Source: Cladorhizidae sp. MBARI D1340-BT2 (lineage: Eukaryota > Porifera > Demospongiae > Poecilosclerida > Cladorhizidae). Taken from it: a DNA stretch of 64,000 bases. The notes below the pieces were generated by a model that saw nothing but the letters and a program-made list of their open reading frames with translations, was not told the DNA's origin and did not search any database. Shown in pieces: positions 1-11,646 of this stretch. Both the position numbers and the translations under genes were made by a program. Each line of letters begins with the position of its first letter. Within the stretch, counting starts at the first letter, position 1. The stretch lies in the NCBI GenBank assembly GCA_028752905.1, contig JAQNBH010000010.1, positions 22,896,570-22,960,569 of the forward strand. Reading direction: 5' to 3'.

Positions 1-421
1 GTATGTGGACAATGAAAATATTGTTGCCATAGTAACCAGTTCATTAGTTACTAAGGGCTTGATTAATTAATCTTTGATGTATAAAAATAGCTATAACTTG
101 CTGTTAGTTTGAGCTAGGGATTGTAATTTGGTGTGTGGTTTAATGACTTGGGGAGCTAAAATACTGTTAACCTAAAATTTGGTTGAAAGTCTTATTTTAA
201 AAATATGATGAAAAATCTTATTTTCGTGGGCCTTTTTTTTTTAGGTCTATGAAATTGAGTAGAAAATGTTCTTGCTATTGAGCTTATTGTTATGTATGGT
301 GCATTTAATGACCAGTAAAACTGTTAAAACAGATTATTATTATAATTTTTTTAAACAGAGTAAATTGACGTTACTTTAGTTCAGTTTCAGGGACATGATA
401 ACTTTTGTACTTTTTTAACAG

Positions 422-578
422 TGTCCTTTGGCTGGCAATCCGTCCACTCACAATATGCCTCTTGTGCATCATCTTCTGAGAAAGGAGATTCGTTCTCTGG
501 CTCAGACTCATCTCCAGATGATGTTAATATCCCAGGGACAGCAAACAATTCATCAAGCTAACCAAGACCTCTTGAATG
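422..578 (+). CDS. Internal exon of an unidentified protein
   Basis: A pyrimidine-rich tract ending in AACAG precedes the exon and a strong GTAAGT donor follows it. The 157 bases are open in one frame for 52 codons. The peptide is rich in Gln, Leu and His, includes the stretch RKEIRSLAQTHLQMML and could form a helix or coiled coil. I do not recognise the family. No neighbouring exon was found in the window, so the rest of the gene probably lies to the left or across a large intron. The splice signals and open frame are seen; that it is a real exon is inference. Confidence 0.5.
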
Positions 579-888
579 TAAGTCAACTTCCTCTCTCTGC
601 TGTTTAGCAGCTCTTGCTACAGATGCTTTGTCAGCCTGGTGCTTCCTGCTGGACCATCTGGACTTCTTTGATCCATCTTCATTCATAGTCCACCCACAAA
701 AGCTTGCTATGCAGAGGGAAAAAGGCGTTGCCATGGAAACATGCCACGCCCACTTATTGTACTGTACTAAAGTCACATAGAGTTTCTAAATGCACCATGT
801 GCAACTAAACTTGGTATCATTTTAAAGGAAATTTTGAGCTGAGCATTATGATGCAAGTAATTTTGGGCAAAAAGTAAGTCGTAGTAAG
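579..888. other. Intron-like stretch without a recognised gene
   Basis: This stretch follows the donor at 579. A 72-codon minus-strand open frame covers 558-776 but has no domain signature and overlaps the plus-strand exon. Nothing else is visible. Confidence 0.3.
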
Positions 889-1197
889 TTACAGTACAAA
901 GTTCGCGTGGACATTAATGCCTTCCTGCACTATATATAGATCACATCTATCATCCCGGCACATACCACACCACACCTTGTAACCCAAGAGTCCCACTGTG
1001 CTGTCCTTAAACCTAAATCTCAGCCTCACATCCCCTCTGTTACTGAATACTCTAACATATCTTTCTTGTCCAAACTCTTCTTTAGCTATCTTATACCACT
1101 TGTGACTTGATTTCCATCCTACTTCTTCCCACCACTCTTCCTTATGAATATCCCTTACACAATTCCTCCATGTCGTACTTGAGTCTACTATCTCCAA
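889..1197 (-). pseudogene. Decayed 3' end of a non-LTR retrotransposon ORF
   Basis: The 102-codon frame resembles the region after the reverse transcriptase in LINE-type ORFs. It has a tryptophan-rich segment (EEWWEEVGWKSS, HKWYKIAKEEFG) followed by an LRFRFKDSTVGLLGYK stretch and a damaged cysteine cluster (CGMCRDDRCDLY). Intact family members usually continue C-x2-C-x-DDRC-x-LC with a later His and Cys, and here the last cysteines are lost. No poly(A) or target duplication was seen. The peptide is read directly. The LINE assignment rests on family resemblance and is moderate. It could instead be a spliced host exon. Confidence 0.45.
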
Positions 1198-1599
1198 TGG
1201 TCCTTCCCCCCCAATCTTCCTTTTCAGCTTAAAAACTCTGGCTATCTATATACTACGGCAATTGCTACTGTTATTATTATTGTGCTAATGAGTAATAAAA
1301 TCAGGATTTAAATTTAGAAACAAATAATCATAAAATTATATATGCATTTATACATGAGCATCGTGACATATATCTGTACATAGCTTGATAGGACCCAAAT
1401 TCCACGAATAATTTGATCCAGCGGGATCATAATTTTCGACACAATTGTCCTGATGACAGCACTATCATGGAAAGTTATATTCGTGACATAGTTTGTGTGG
1501 GGTAATTTCATGTATTCCAAACTGGCAGGTCCACAAGAAAAACATTTAATTAGAAAGCTTGAATGGGCTAGACCATATGTGCAAAGATATGAATAGTCA

Positions 1600-2090
1600 G
1601 TCATGGTAATCATAATAGTAATAATTATAATTATTATCATTTTGTTGTTAAAAAATCAAATAATAATAAGTAATAATCATAGTAACAATAATAGTAATAA
1701 TAATATTAATAATTATAGTAATAATAATAATAGTAATAATAATACTAATAATAATAGTAATAATAGTGATAATAATAGTAATAATAATATTAATAATAGT
1801 AATAAAAATATTAATAATACTACCTAGTAATAATAATACTAGTAATAATAAAAGTAATAATAATAGCAATAATAATACTAACAATAATAACAATAACAAC
1901 AACAATAGCAATATCAACAACAACAATAACAACAACAACAATAATGACATTAACAATAATAACAATAGTAATAATAGTAATAATAGTAATAATAAATAAT
2001 AAATAAAAAACAAAAAAACAATAACAATAATAACAGCAATAATAACAACAACAACAACAAAATAATATTAATAATAATATAAATATGATA
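1600..2090. repeat. Long AAT/AAC trinucleotide tract
   Basis: This tract of nearly 500 bases is AAT, AAC and AGT trinucleotides with few interruptions, starting from ATAATAGTAATAATTATAAT. All open frames across it (Asn-rich on plus, Leu/Ile-rich on minus) follow from the repeat and are not genes. A short ATT-rich tail continues to about 2203. Confidence 0.9.
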
Positions 2091-2202
2091 TTATAGGTAA
2101 GTTCATTAACAATTAATTTTCAATTATCTAATGTAACAAATAGGGAAACAAAGACACAATAAAAAATATAAAATTATTATTATTTTATTATTATTATTAT
2201 TA

Positions 2203-2275
2203 CAGATAACCTTCTCAATAATCAACTTCAAATTGTATTCTCTCCGAGTTTCGACTGCCTTCATCAGGAATAATG
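2203..2275 (-). repeat. Dispersed repeat end, hammerhead-like (copy A)
   Basis: On the minus strand it reads CCTGATGA, a short spacer, then GAAACTC, followed by a tail ending TTGAAGTTGATTATTGAG. The same tail and core recur at 47905-47985 in the same orientation. The order CTGATGA then GAAA is the conserved core of type I hammerhead ribozymes, known from Penelope-like elements and animal retrozymes. In this copy the stem II sequence between the boxes is mostly lost, so it would not be active. The shared repeat is seen; the ribozyme link is inference. Confidence 0.45.
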
Positions 2276-2429
2276 AGATGATAATTAACTGTATGAACAA
2301 GCTAAAAAGACAGATCTCCCTGGGTGCTCACTTTTCATACAAAAAATTGTTGCATAGGTGTAACTATGCCAATGTTACCTGCAAGCAAAGTGGGATACCT
2401 CAAAATCTGAGTGCCTAACTGCTGCAATT

Positions 2430-3213
2430 GTGGTTCCTGATTGGAAAGTATGTTAACAACCAAATTGTTATCTGTGGCTATATAGAGCAAACAAAATGAT
2501 GTATTCATTAGGTGATAAAATGTGACAAATTAGGCAAGCCTGTGCACTGAAAATCAATTATCCTGCGACAGGGAAAAAATTATTTTCAGCACCCACTTCA
2601 TCGTGAAACACTATTTTTTTGGTAAAGTAGGACTCTCTACCTCCTTTATCCTCTCTCTACAGTACTAATTGTTTCAACTGAGAGCACTACTACCAATGAG
2701 GAACCACAACTGCAGCAAGCAGACATTCAGATTTTGAGGTACCCCAAATTTTGTTGCATTTCACTTTGGCATAGTTATAAGTAGCACAGAGAGCTACCTT
2801 TTGCAAGTTGTACAGTAAAGTGTGCAGAATCTATGAAGCTCTGAAGTGGTAACCACAAGGTAGTCGCCATTCATGCGACATAAATCGACTTCTCTGTTTA
2901 CATTGCACTATCAATCACAGCCACTTGGGACTTGATGTTGCTGTGCTGCTCTGCAAATGCCACCACTGTCAATTTGAATGATGCACCAAAACACCTCCTT
3001 TTTGTTGTACTAGTACATTGTGTCTCCTGCCATTGTAAATGTTGGGGCACAGTGTGGTCTAGCAAACATCGCGCACGAGTGTTCTTAGCTAATGATTTTA
3101 CGACTCACGCGTGTGCAAGAGCGGTGGTGTAATTAGCTTGGTGTGCTACATTTGGAATGCGGCTTTCAGAGCGACTTCTATTCGGTGTCCGACTTCTATT
3201 CGAGTGAATACGG
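2430..3213. other. Stretch without a recognised gene
   Basis: Short open frames only, with no splice-consistent coding signal or domain motif on either strand. A run of C and CT repeats follows shortly after, near 3279-3310. Confidence 0.4.
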
Positions 3214-3775
3214 TATTTATAAATTTCCTGTAAGACTGTGCAGGTGTATTCCTAGATTATATGACATAGAAATACACACACACCCCCCCCCTCCCCCATC
3301 CCCTCTCCCTTCGTGGACCTATGACTCAGAATAAATCAGCCAGAAGCATAATTGGTCCCAAAGTGTTCGACATGTGACTCCACCACATGCTTTTCCACTG
3401 CCTGCTTAGCTTCCTATACTTCTTAGCCTCTGTAGTTGCCATAACAATGATCTAGAGCTGATTGACCAGCTTCTGACTAAGTTCTCGTTTTTACTCACTT
3501 GATATTTGTCTACATTTTTCTATCCATTCTTGATGAGGGCCAGTGCAACTAGGTGAAATGTCAGGTGAGTTAATTATTGATCATCTATGAGACAGTCATT
3601 GAAGTTAAATTGATAAAAACATGGACATTTAAAAATATAATATATACCAAAGTGGTAAGTAGAGTGCTCAAACATCCTGACAAATGGATCTTAGGAATAC
3701 ATGTCAGCCTTCCCTGTATGAGACAGTCCAAGTATACGAGGCTATATCTATATCGTTGCAGCAGTTGGAGAGTAG
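3214..3775 (+). repeat. Dispersed repeat, copy 1 (partner at 63487-64000)
   Basis: From the GTGCAGGTGTATTCCTAGAT block to the ACGAGGCTATATCTATATCG block this matches 63487-64000 almost base for base in the same orientation, apart from an indel in the C-rich stretch. Near 3530 it carries TTGATGAGGGCC followed by GGTGAAATGTC, a decayed relative of the CTGATGA/GAAA core seen at 2203 and 47905. No coding frame is kept. It is probably a non-autonomous retroelement. Confidence 0.75.
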
Positions 3776-4678
3776 TTGTTATTTGATAGTGAGGCCAACA
3801 AGGTCGACATGGGTAAGTTGAAGGAAAGGCAACACCTCCTTTCTATATATATTGACTCTACTTAGAGCTTGTTCAACTCGTTCACTCTTTCCAGCTCCTG
3901 GTTTGCTAAGAAATAGCCTTGTACACCATAATGACAGAAACAGAGAACGCTGCAGCATACGATTGTTAAGCCTATACAACAAAATGCCATACATTTAATA
4001 AGAAAAAAATTAATATTATAAGAAGAACAATAATAATAATAATAATAATGAACAGATGTGAAAATAACTGGTTGGAACTACTAATCTTGCATTGGATTTT
4101 TCTTTTTTTAGCAATGAATTATACAAATGACGATATGTATAGCCAAGAACAATGTTCACTTACTTATGCCAGCATTAGCAGCACTACAAACACTTGTCAG
4201 ATACACAACGATGGACCTCTCCAGCACAAAACTGTTCATGACTATGAAAAACAGGACAAAATATCCAGGAGCATTTTGCAAGACACCAACTATCGCAACA
4301 ACAAATCCGATGATGACTACAAAGGCATAATATTTTAGAAAATCTTACACAATCCTTCCTTAATTTAAATTTTGATACTATTTCGCACAAAATAAACTGT
4401 ATACATATATGAGCAAAGTTTATTCCTCCTCAAATTTATGAATATTATAACTAGTAATATATACATCATTAAAATTTAATTGTTACCTTCATCATTCTCA
4501 ATTGTTATCCATGCCTTATCAGAACACAGATTGTTCATGGTGCCTAGCAAAACTACAATGTCCTCCTGTATAATTATCTGGGTCCTGATTTGAAAAACAA
4601 TACGAGGTTTTTCGCACAGATTGTATGTAACACGCATCCTATGAGGTGGTCATTGACCTGAAAGTAAAAAGTTCTTGT
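3776..4678. other. Stretch without a recognised gene
   Basis: It holds a short AAT run at 4027-4050 and small open frames on both strands around 4048-4390 with no domain signal. Nothing else is visible. Confidence 0.35.
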
Positions 4679-5440
4679 GATGTTATTTACCTTGACTTTT
4701 GCAGAACTTTTGACACAGTCCCACATCAGGAGGTGTCTACTATTATAGGCCTTTGTAGTATAAGTTCCAAGCATACCTGTCAGACAGCACCCATTTTGTG
4801 GTTGTAAAGGCTCACATTTAAGTCAGCTGAGGGTAGCTTCAGGAGTGCCTTGGGATAACATCCTTGTTCCCTTTCTGTTGGTTATATACCAAATACATCA
4901 TCTTTTGCATCGACCTTACTTGTTTGCAGATGACACAAAACTTGGTGCTCCTTTGGTGATGAAAAATGATGGCCTTAAAGTACAGGATACATTGACCCAT
5001 GTTCAATTTGTATTAGTGAAGGGAAATCTGTCCAAGTGTATTATAATAAGGTTCAATTCAAATACAAATGCTATATCTAATACCCTTAAAAGAGAAGAAA
5101 TGATCCCAACCACCAGCCAATGAGACCTTGGGTGAATGGTAGACAGTAAATTATCCTAGTGTGCACTATATTCATATCTTGAGGCAAGCATATAACTCAT
5201 TCAAAAGAATCTTTCCTGCCAACTTACCAATCCATGTCAATAAATCCTCTTTATCACACTAGTTCGATCCAAATTCATGTATTCCTCTCAAATCTGGAGA
5301 CCTTGTGTAACATGGTTGAGAAAGTAGCCTTGAAATATATCCTTTTTATTAGGAAAATGTGGAAGGGCAAAATCAACTATTGGCCAAGATATATCCAGTA
5401 CGTTGTCTCTCTCCCTTATCTAGTATAAACATAAAGAGCA
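4679..5440 (+). pseudogene. LINE reverse transcriptase fossil
   Basis: The plus strand keeps reverse transcriptase landmarks in order but in shifting frames. DVIYLDF followed by FDTVPHQ (motif A, first catalytic Asp) starts at 4679. A degraded GVPQG-like block lies near 4835. YLFADDTKLG (motif C, catalytic Asp pair) lies near 4916. A later LVRSKF...IWRP-like stretch lies near 5263. This order and wording are typical of CR1/L2/jockey-type non-LTR elements. Many stops and frame changes show it is dead. The endonuclease domain was not found. Confidence 0.8.
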
Positions 5441-6829
5441 GCAGTACTACATTTTAAAGTAACCCAGTACCTTGAGTGTTGGATAGAGGATTACAAACGG
5501 TGAGGATGATAGTGGAGTTCTAGTTCATTTTCAATGCAATCGGCATGCTATTCTGACAGGTTGAAGTGCATCTACAAACAAGTAGCATAGAAAGAATCAA
5601 GAGAGGAACTTCATCATCTTTTGCATGTGAAACAACCATTATAGAAAATCTAAAAATGAAATAGATATACACCATTAAATAACCAGAGGTTATAATAAAA
5701 TACAAACGTTGGTAGAGCAAACATTATCATAATACTCTTCTAGCTACTTTTTCTGAAGCAAGGGCAAGATGATGCTTTGTATTCATGGATAGACTGACAT
5801 AACTTACAAGTAAAAAATAGATGTATAGATTTTTGTTCCCTTAGTTTTATAATGTAAGAACAAGTACAAATTAGTGTAATCAACAAAAAGGTAAACGATT
5901 TGTAAACTCTAAGTTCTACTTACCTGAATATAAATTGTTCGGCTTTGTAATATCATTGTGATAGAAAATATCTCAATAATATATAAGAATATATATAGTA
6001 CGTAGTTATTCTGCTGAAGCAAAACATACATTACGAATACTCTAGTGATGTCTACAGACTTTATAATGGGACAAATTCATAGAGAAATATAGAAAGCAGA
6101 GGCACTGCACACTTTCAATTGGACTCGAACACCCTCCTCTATCTATGCATTACAATGTGGCATGCACAAGCCAGCACAGATTTTAAAACTGACACAGACC
6201 TCTGTTAGTGCAGACCTGAGGGATATAGCAATGTTATGTAGACTGCTATGCTGCCAGCTCCTGCAGTAGTTTAATTAAGATTTTGCCAACCACATGCACT
6301 CAGGAAGAAATCCATGCATTGGAGAAATCTTCATTTGAATTAGGATGTTATATATTTATCCAAGATATGCAATTCACATATTGGTTTGATCCTGGTTATA
6401 AAATGGCAAACAAAAAGTGTATATATCTGCTAAAACTGACATTGACAGCTTTTTAATAACTATACATTGGTTTAGCTGATTTTATCATGAAAAGCACTTC
6501 TAGCATTCTTTTCCAAAGGTAAAAATGGGTAATCCCTACCAGTTTTATTTAAAAACCCTGATAAGATCTTATGTAGGGCAGTGCGTGTTTCATAATATAC
6601 AGATATATATATAGATAGATTGGAACTTGGTACTTCAAAGCATAAGATGACTAAAAACCAAAAAATATGAGTTGAGCATCCTGTAAATATTTGTGTCAAC
6701 ATTTGGTAAATTCTTAATTTATTCCAATCATATAATCTCATTTACCGCAGGTGCTACTGGGTTTAATCTTGCTCTTATCCTTGACAGAAGTGCTTCTTAC
6801 TTCTTCTTTTATTTGAGCTCTAGTCACCG
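5441..6829. other. Stretch without a recognised gene
   Basis: AT-rich sequence with short open frames. On the minus strand near 6118-6180 a GTTCGAGTCC box resembles a tRNA B box and could belong to a decayed SINE, but no full tRNA fold or A box was convincing. Confidence 0.3.
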
Positions 6830-7015
6830 CCATGACTTCATCTCCACCTCTTGTGTGAACTGTTTATCTTTGTCTCTCAATAGTCTTCCTAGTTGCTGGT
6901 CATCCACAACCAGGGGAACTGACACTAGCTAGTTCTCTGATGTGGCTTCTTTCACCTTTAGTTGAACTCCATTGAGATCCACACTGATTTCTGACATTGA
7001 TAGAGGATTGTAAGA
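6830..7015 (-). pseudogene. Coding-like remnant, unknown protein
   Basis: Read on the minus strand, one frame gives NPLSMSEISVDLNGVQLK and then, after a stop, LVSVPLVVDDQQLGRLLRD and KDKQFTQEVEMKSW before another stop. The charged, helix-like wording and steady frame on both sides of a single stop look like former coding sequence. I do not recognise the family. It could equally be a fragment of a transposon ORF. Confidence 0.3.
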
Positions 7016-10000
7016 CCATGGGAAGGGCACAATTAGGGGTGTAGCCAAGATTTTGAGCAGGGAGGTGCTGAAGTAGCATCTTGATTCTAGCCACTCTTAA
7101 CTTTTATAAGCCACACCTACTTACAACAATTAGTATTATTATGCTTTTTACTCATGACAATGTTAGAATGATGATGATGATGATGGGATAGATCAGCAAG
7201 AACGTTTACCAGTTGAAATTGCCTGGGATGCTGCTGAACAGGTTTGTCAATCGTTGATGATGAAAAGTCAATAGGAATGTTTAGATGGATGTGAAGTAAA
7301 ATCAACCCATTAAGCCGACTATTACCCATTTTTTTATGAAGGGATGTTTATATTTGCTTCAGTACAATAAAAGAATGTTCAGAAGAACAAACTAGTCATG
7401 GGCAAGATACACACATTAAACTAACATGACAAACAGCAGCTGAGAGTATGGCATTTAAGCTATATGAAGTCTTCTGTTCCTGATGTGCCAACAGTGCTAC
7501 TAACTTTATAAATTGGAGGTGGTTGGAAGATCATCTTGATATAATCAACGCTCTCAATTTTCCACCCACGCGCTTAGGGCTTCCTCTAGACTCGTAATTT
7601 TTGGGCACTTAGCAATCTGGAGTTATTCTGGATGAGGTTTTTGGGATTGAGGTCCCTCCACTTTAGGGTCTAGTAACTTGCCAATAATTATCATTGAAAA
7701 ATAAAAAGCGAGCACACAGATAGACCTATCTTTTAAGCTATATATATCAAGTCCATACCATGAAGTTTGCAGAATCTACGGAGATCTACCACAGGTTAAA
7801 AAAATAAAAAATTAATGCAACTGTTCCCCCTTATTAAGTTTACTGTTGCACTCTTCAGCACTGAACAATAAGGATAGTCCGAAGAGCATACCCCTAGATG
7901 ATAAATGCTAAAACAGTCATCTAGTTCTCAAGTCTAGGCAAGGAGGACTGTATAGCAACACTCATATATATAATTTCTCAAAACCATGAGCTTTTTTCGC
8001 TCCCCCAAAATGCCAATAATTTGTTTCCATATTTATAGGTGGTAAAAGATTATATTCTAGGAATTCATTACCAGCTTCAAATCTGAATTTTAGTAAATCC
8101 CAGAAATTGCCATGATTTGTTGATGTATACTTCATCACATCAGTGCCAGAATCATAGTAGCCTGTCAAAGGATTTTTTGGTTGCTCGCATTAACAATTGT
8201 GTTCACAATAATTGTATTTACCATTGGTTTTAGCATCTCTCTGTTGGTAGCAACCCTTTCAGCCCTCAAATTATCAAGTTGATATGGAAGGTTAGGCTGA
8301 CGACCCTAAAAAATATGCTAACAAATGAACTAACAACTGCTAACTTGTGATGCTCCTTTTCTGAATGTTTCGGAGCAATCCTAATGCCTTGTACCATTTT
8401 AAAATGTGCTGAACTAAAAGGCCTGGTTCTGAAGTATGACACCCACATCGAGCAGCAAACAAAACACAAGGGAGAGAGAAAAACTACTATTGACCTGCTG
8501 GCTATGCACTAGCCAAGAGTACAGTCTTAACGTTGTGGTTGAAATGAACAACTGCAAGCAATCTTTAAGAAATCTCTAATTTTGATTGGTCAACAACTCG
8601 TACTTGTCAATGGCAGGAACACCACCATTAGCTAACTCATCAATATGACTTGCTGTATGTCTGCATTGCAAAGTATCAGATTTCACTCTAGGGTGTTCAG
8701 ATCCTGAACAATGGAGGAGTTGATCACTGTCACAAACACTCGATATTACATCATCACCATCACTTACACAACACTTTTAGTTTGTGGTGGTGTTGTTTGT
8801 ACTTTGAAATACTCATACAGTATCATTTCGCAATAAAATAGCAGCTGTACTACTATGGCCACATGGCATGCACGAGTCAACAGTTTTCACTATACAATTA
8901 ATAGTCAGCCACAGTTACTTTGCCGAGGGTGTTTGACGGAGTCAAACATTTTTCACAAATCTCTTGCTACTTGACATGAGATCATGTTGCACCATGGTCT
9001 ATGAGCAGTCTGTGTCGACAATCAAGTCCGTCATGTATATTTCTACCACCCTATCACTCCTCTTAATTAATACCTGGGTTCTCACATTGTTAGGGCAACA
9101 TGTCATTTTTGCCATATCTACACTACTTTAGGACTTCACTAGGTCCTTTTTTCTCTTCCATTGTTTTTTTTAGTCGTTTGCGAAGTTGTCAGTGTTCTTC
9201 TCATGCAGAAATGGGTAATGTGGCCTTCCTCTCCATATGAATATCATGTCCAAGAATTTTATCTTGATTTCCATTTCATACAAGATTTTTAGATCTGTTT
9301 AACATTTTGTTCAAGTGTCCTTCCGCATTTCCGACTCTTCAAAGGAATGCTTGAGACCTGCCATCCAGCCTGGATTAGTCATCTATCAATTGTGCAGCTT
9401 CCGACTTGTAGCTACCTGGCTTCTTCTCACTCAACCAAATCTAGTATGCCAGATGGTACAGAATTTTAGAATTGCTTCACTAACATTTTCTCTGGTACTG
9501 CCTGGAGAGTTTACACCCAGTGTCTATTTAGCAATCAAATATTGAAATTTGGTTGGAAGTCTTACATAGCCTCGACTTTCTTTCATCTGGCTGTTATGAA
9601 CCTCTAGCTATATGTTTCCTCATTGATGTAAAAAATTGCGAACTTGACTACTCCCTCTTTGTATTCTCCAACTCTCTGTGTATTCAATTGTAAACATGTC
9701 TTCTGCTATCCCGGTAAACTGCACTGCCAGCTTGCTTGCTCAAAGATACTTTCCGGTTTAGCTTACTTACACCTCTCTCTTTCTCACGAGAGAAAGAGAT
9801 TGAGAGAGAGAGGTGAAGAATCCTTCAATGTCCTATCCTTCTGTAAATGTCAAGGCAATCTGTTCACTCCCTCGAGTTGACTTCACAATTTATTGCATCT
9901 TTGGTTAACTTGTTCATCATCTCAAGCATTTGCTATCAAATTAGATCCTATTTGCATTGCCTCCTTCTGCTTGAAGTTCCCATTATTTTCTTGATTATCT

Positions 10001-11393
10001 ACCAACCTGTCCTCCTGATTTTGCAGTCATCCACCATAGCCATGCGCAGGCAGCTGAAATGTTCCCTTGAAGTTTGCTAATTTTTCTTCCAGTAAATACT
10101 ATTTCACATAACTCATTCCAACTGTGATGGATTGACTCGAAATTAAAATTAATATAGTAGTAGAGGATAATATGAGCAGACTAACACATCAATTGAAGTA
10201 TTTAAACATGTCAGCACAAATAAAATATTCTGGAACTAACACAAAAAATTGCACACACTACATCCATATCAGCACAAAATATATAGTTCAGAACATAACA
10301 CATACACACATACACACACATATATATAGCTGTCACAAAACCAGCCTAAACAAAATAATTACCCCTAATATTTTCTGTTCCACCACACCTAACCATACCA
10401 TATACAATTCTATAAAACCGAGATATAAACTTTGTTAATCTTTGTGGTCTGCTTAAAATATTTTTTTGTCGTTAAGCAACTTCTCAGTATTGCTTTGACA
10501 GATACTACCCATACAAATTTCAAGTCTACTTTGAATCCTCAGATCTTGTATCTATCATCTACATAGCTACAAACATAATTGTCATTTGATGATAGTTTGA
10601 CTACGAGAAGATTTCAAATTATCCATTAGTGACCAGTAAATGGTCATCAATGGCATAAACATGTTTATGCAGATGTATATAGTATTTAATTGGCAAGAAG
10701 ATAGATTTGTTCGTACAAGTTTATTTCAACAGAGGTTTACTTTTATGACAATTCGTTAACAGTACACACCTCCATTCAAAACTGTGTTGATGCACATTGT
10801 TGTATATCTTGGGAACTAATATTCAATCACCCTAAAATCACTTGTTATCATAGCATTTCAAATATTTCGTAGCTAAATGGCAATCAAAGAGTCATCAAAA
10901 CTGCTCTTTGTAATGATCCCTGGTCGAATCTCTTTGTATCCTATGCGATCAGCATGGCAGGATTTACGTGTGACTTCACTCTATAGATCGTCCTTCATAA
11001 TATGGCTGATTCAATTGATGGCTATTTTCTAACTATCATTCAGAACTTCCTATACATGTCCAACTTTATCAGACCTTGAAAAGATGTGTAGACATGAGCA
11101 TGTTGCACTTATCTCTTCCCACCGAAATGATATGTAGTTTAGTAACAAATTTAATCCCCCTCTTTATAAAATGCCTTGTTTTGTATTTTTTTTACAGAAA
11201 CATATAAAAGGAGTTACTTAAAAATGGGGAAAATACAACATCATGATGCAGTACCATACGTATTGTTTAATCTAATTTCTGTCTGTGACTTAATTAAAAA
11301 AATGTGAAGGGAAAAATACAGTTCTATTGCATATTTTGCCAAAGCTACATGACAAAGGAAATATATATATATACATGTATATATATACACAAT
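7016..11393. other. Long stretch without a recognised gene
   Basis: Only short unrelated open frames occur. Visible structure: a GGGGTGTAGCCAAGATTTTG block at 7023, resembling ends of dispersed sponge repeats; a GAT run at 7171-7187; a perfect hairpin of CTCTCTTTCTC and its complement at about 9774-9800; an AC/AT run near 10300-10328; and an ATAT run at 11361-11390 just beyond the 3' end of the kinase gene. No conserved motif or paired splice sites were found. Confidence 0.35.
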
Positions 11394-11646
11394 CTAAAAT
11401 GTTGCAGCTGTGGTTTTCATCACAGCTGTGGTTTCCATGTCCTCTATGGCATTGCTCTCTTCACTATCTACAACAGTAGGCTTCATTGTTGCTGCATTAA
11501 CAGTCGTCTCTGGGATAGTGAGGTCATTGAAATTCATGTATCCTGCATTGGCCTCCAGGAGCGATGAAACAAGAGGCACCAAATCGCTGAAACTTGGCCT
11601 GTCTTCTGGTTTTAACTCCCAACACTTCTTTACAACTTCACAATAC
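11394..11646 (-). CDS. RTK last exon: kinase C-lobe end and tail
   Basis: The acceptor ATGTAG gives a phase-2 join that continues the previous exon in frame. It begins YCEVVKKCWELKPEDRPSF, the conserved last helices of tyrosine kinases (CW-x6-RPSF; the Arg pairs with the APE Glu in intact kinases). The tail of about 50 residues contains GYMNFND, a tyrosine in the pY-x-N context known to bind Grb2-type SH2 domains, and is otherwise rich in Thr, Glu and Met. The stop codon is at 11394-11396. Open frames on the plus strand here are shadows. Confidence 0.85.

Noticed and set aside
558..776. 72-codon minus-strand gene
   Set aside because: It overlaps the plus-strand exon, has no splice support, and its basic stretch is not a recognised domain.
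1603..2013. Long Asn-rich (plus) and Leu-rich (minus) open frames
   Set aside because: They are translations of the AAT/AAC trinucleotide tract, with no start context, splice sites or domain.
6110..6190. tRNA or tRNA-derived SINE on the minus strand
   Set aside because: Only a B-box-like GTTCGAGTCC is present. No A box at the right distance and no cloverleaf could be drawn.
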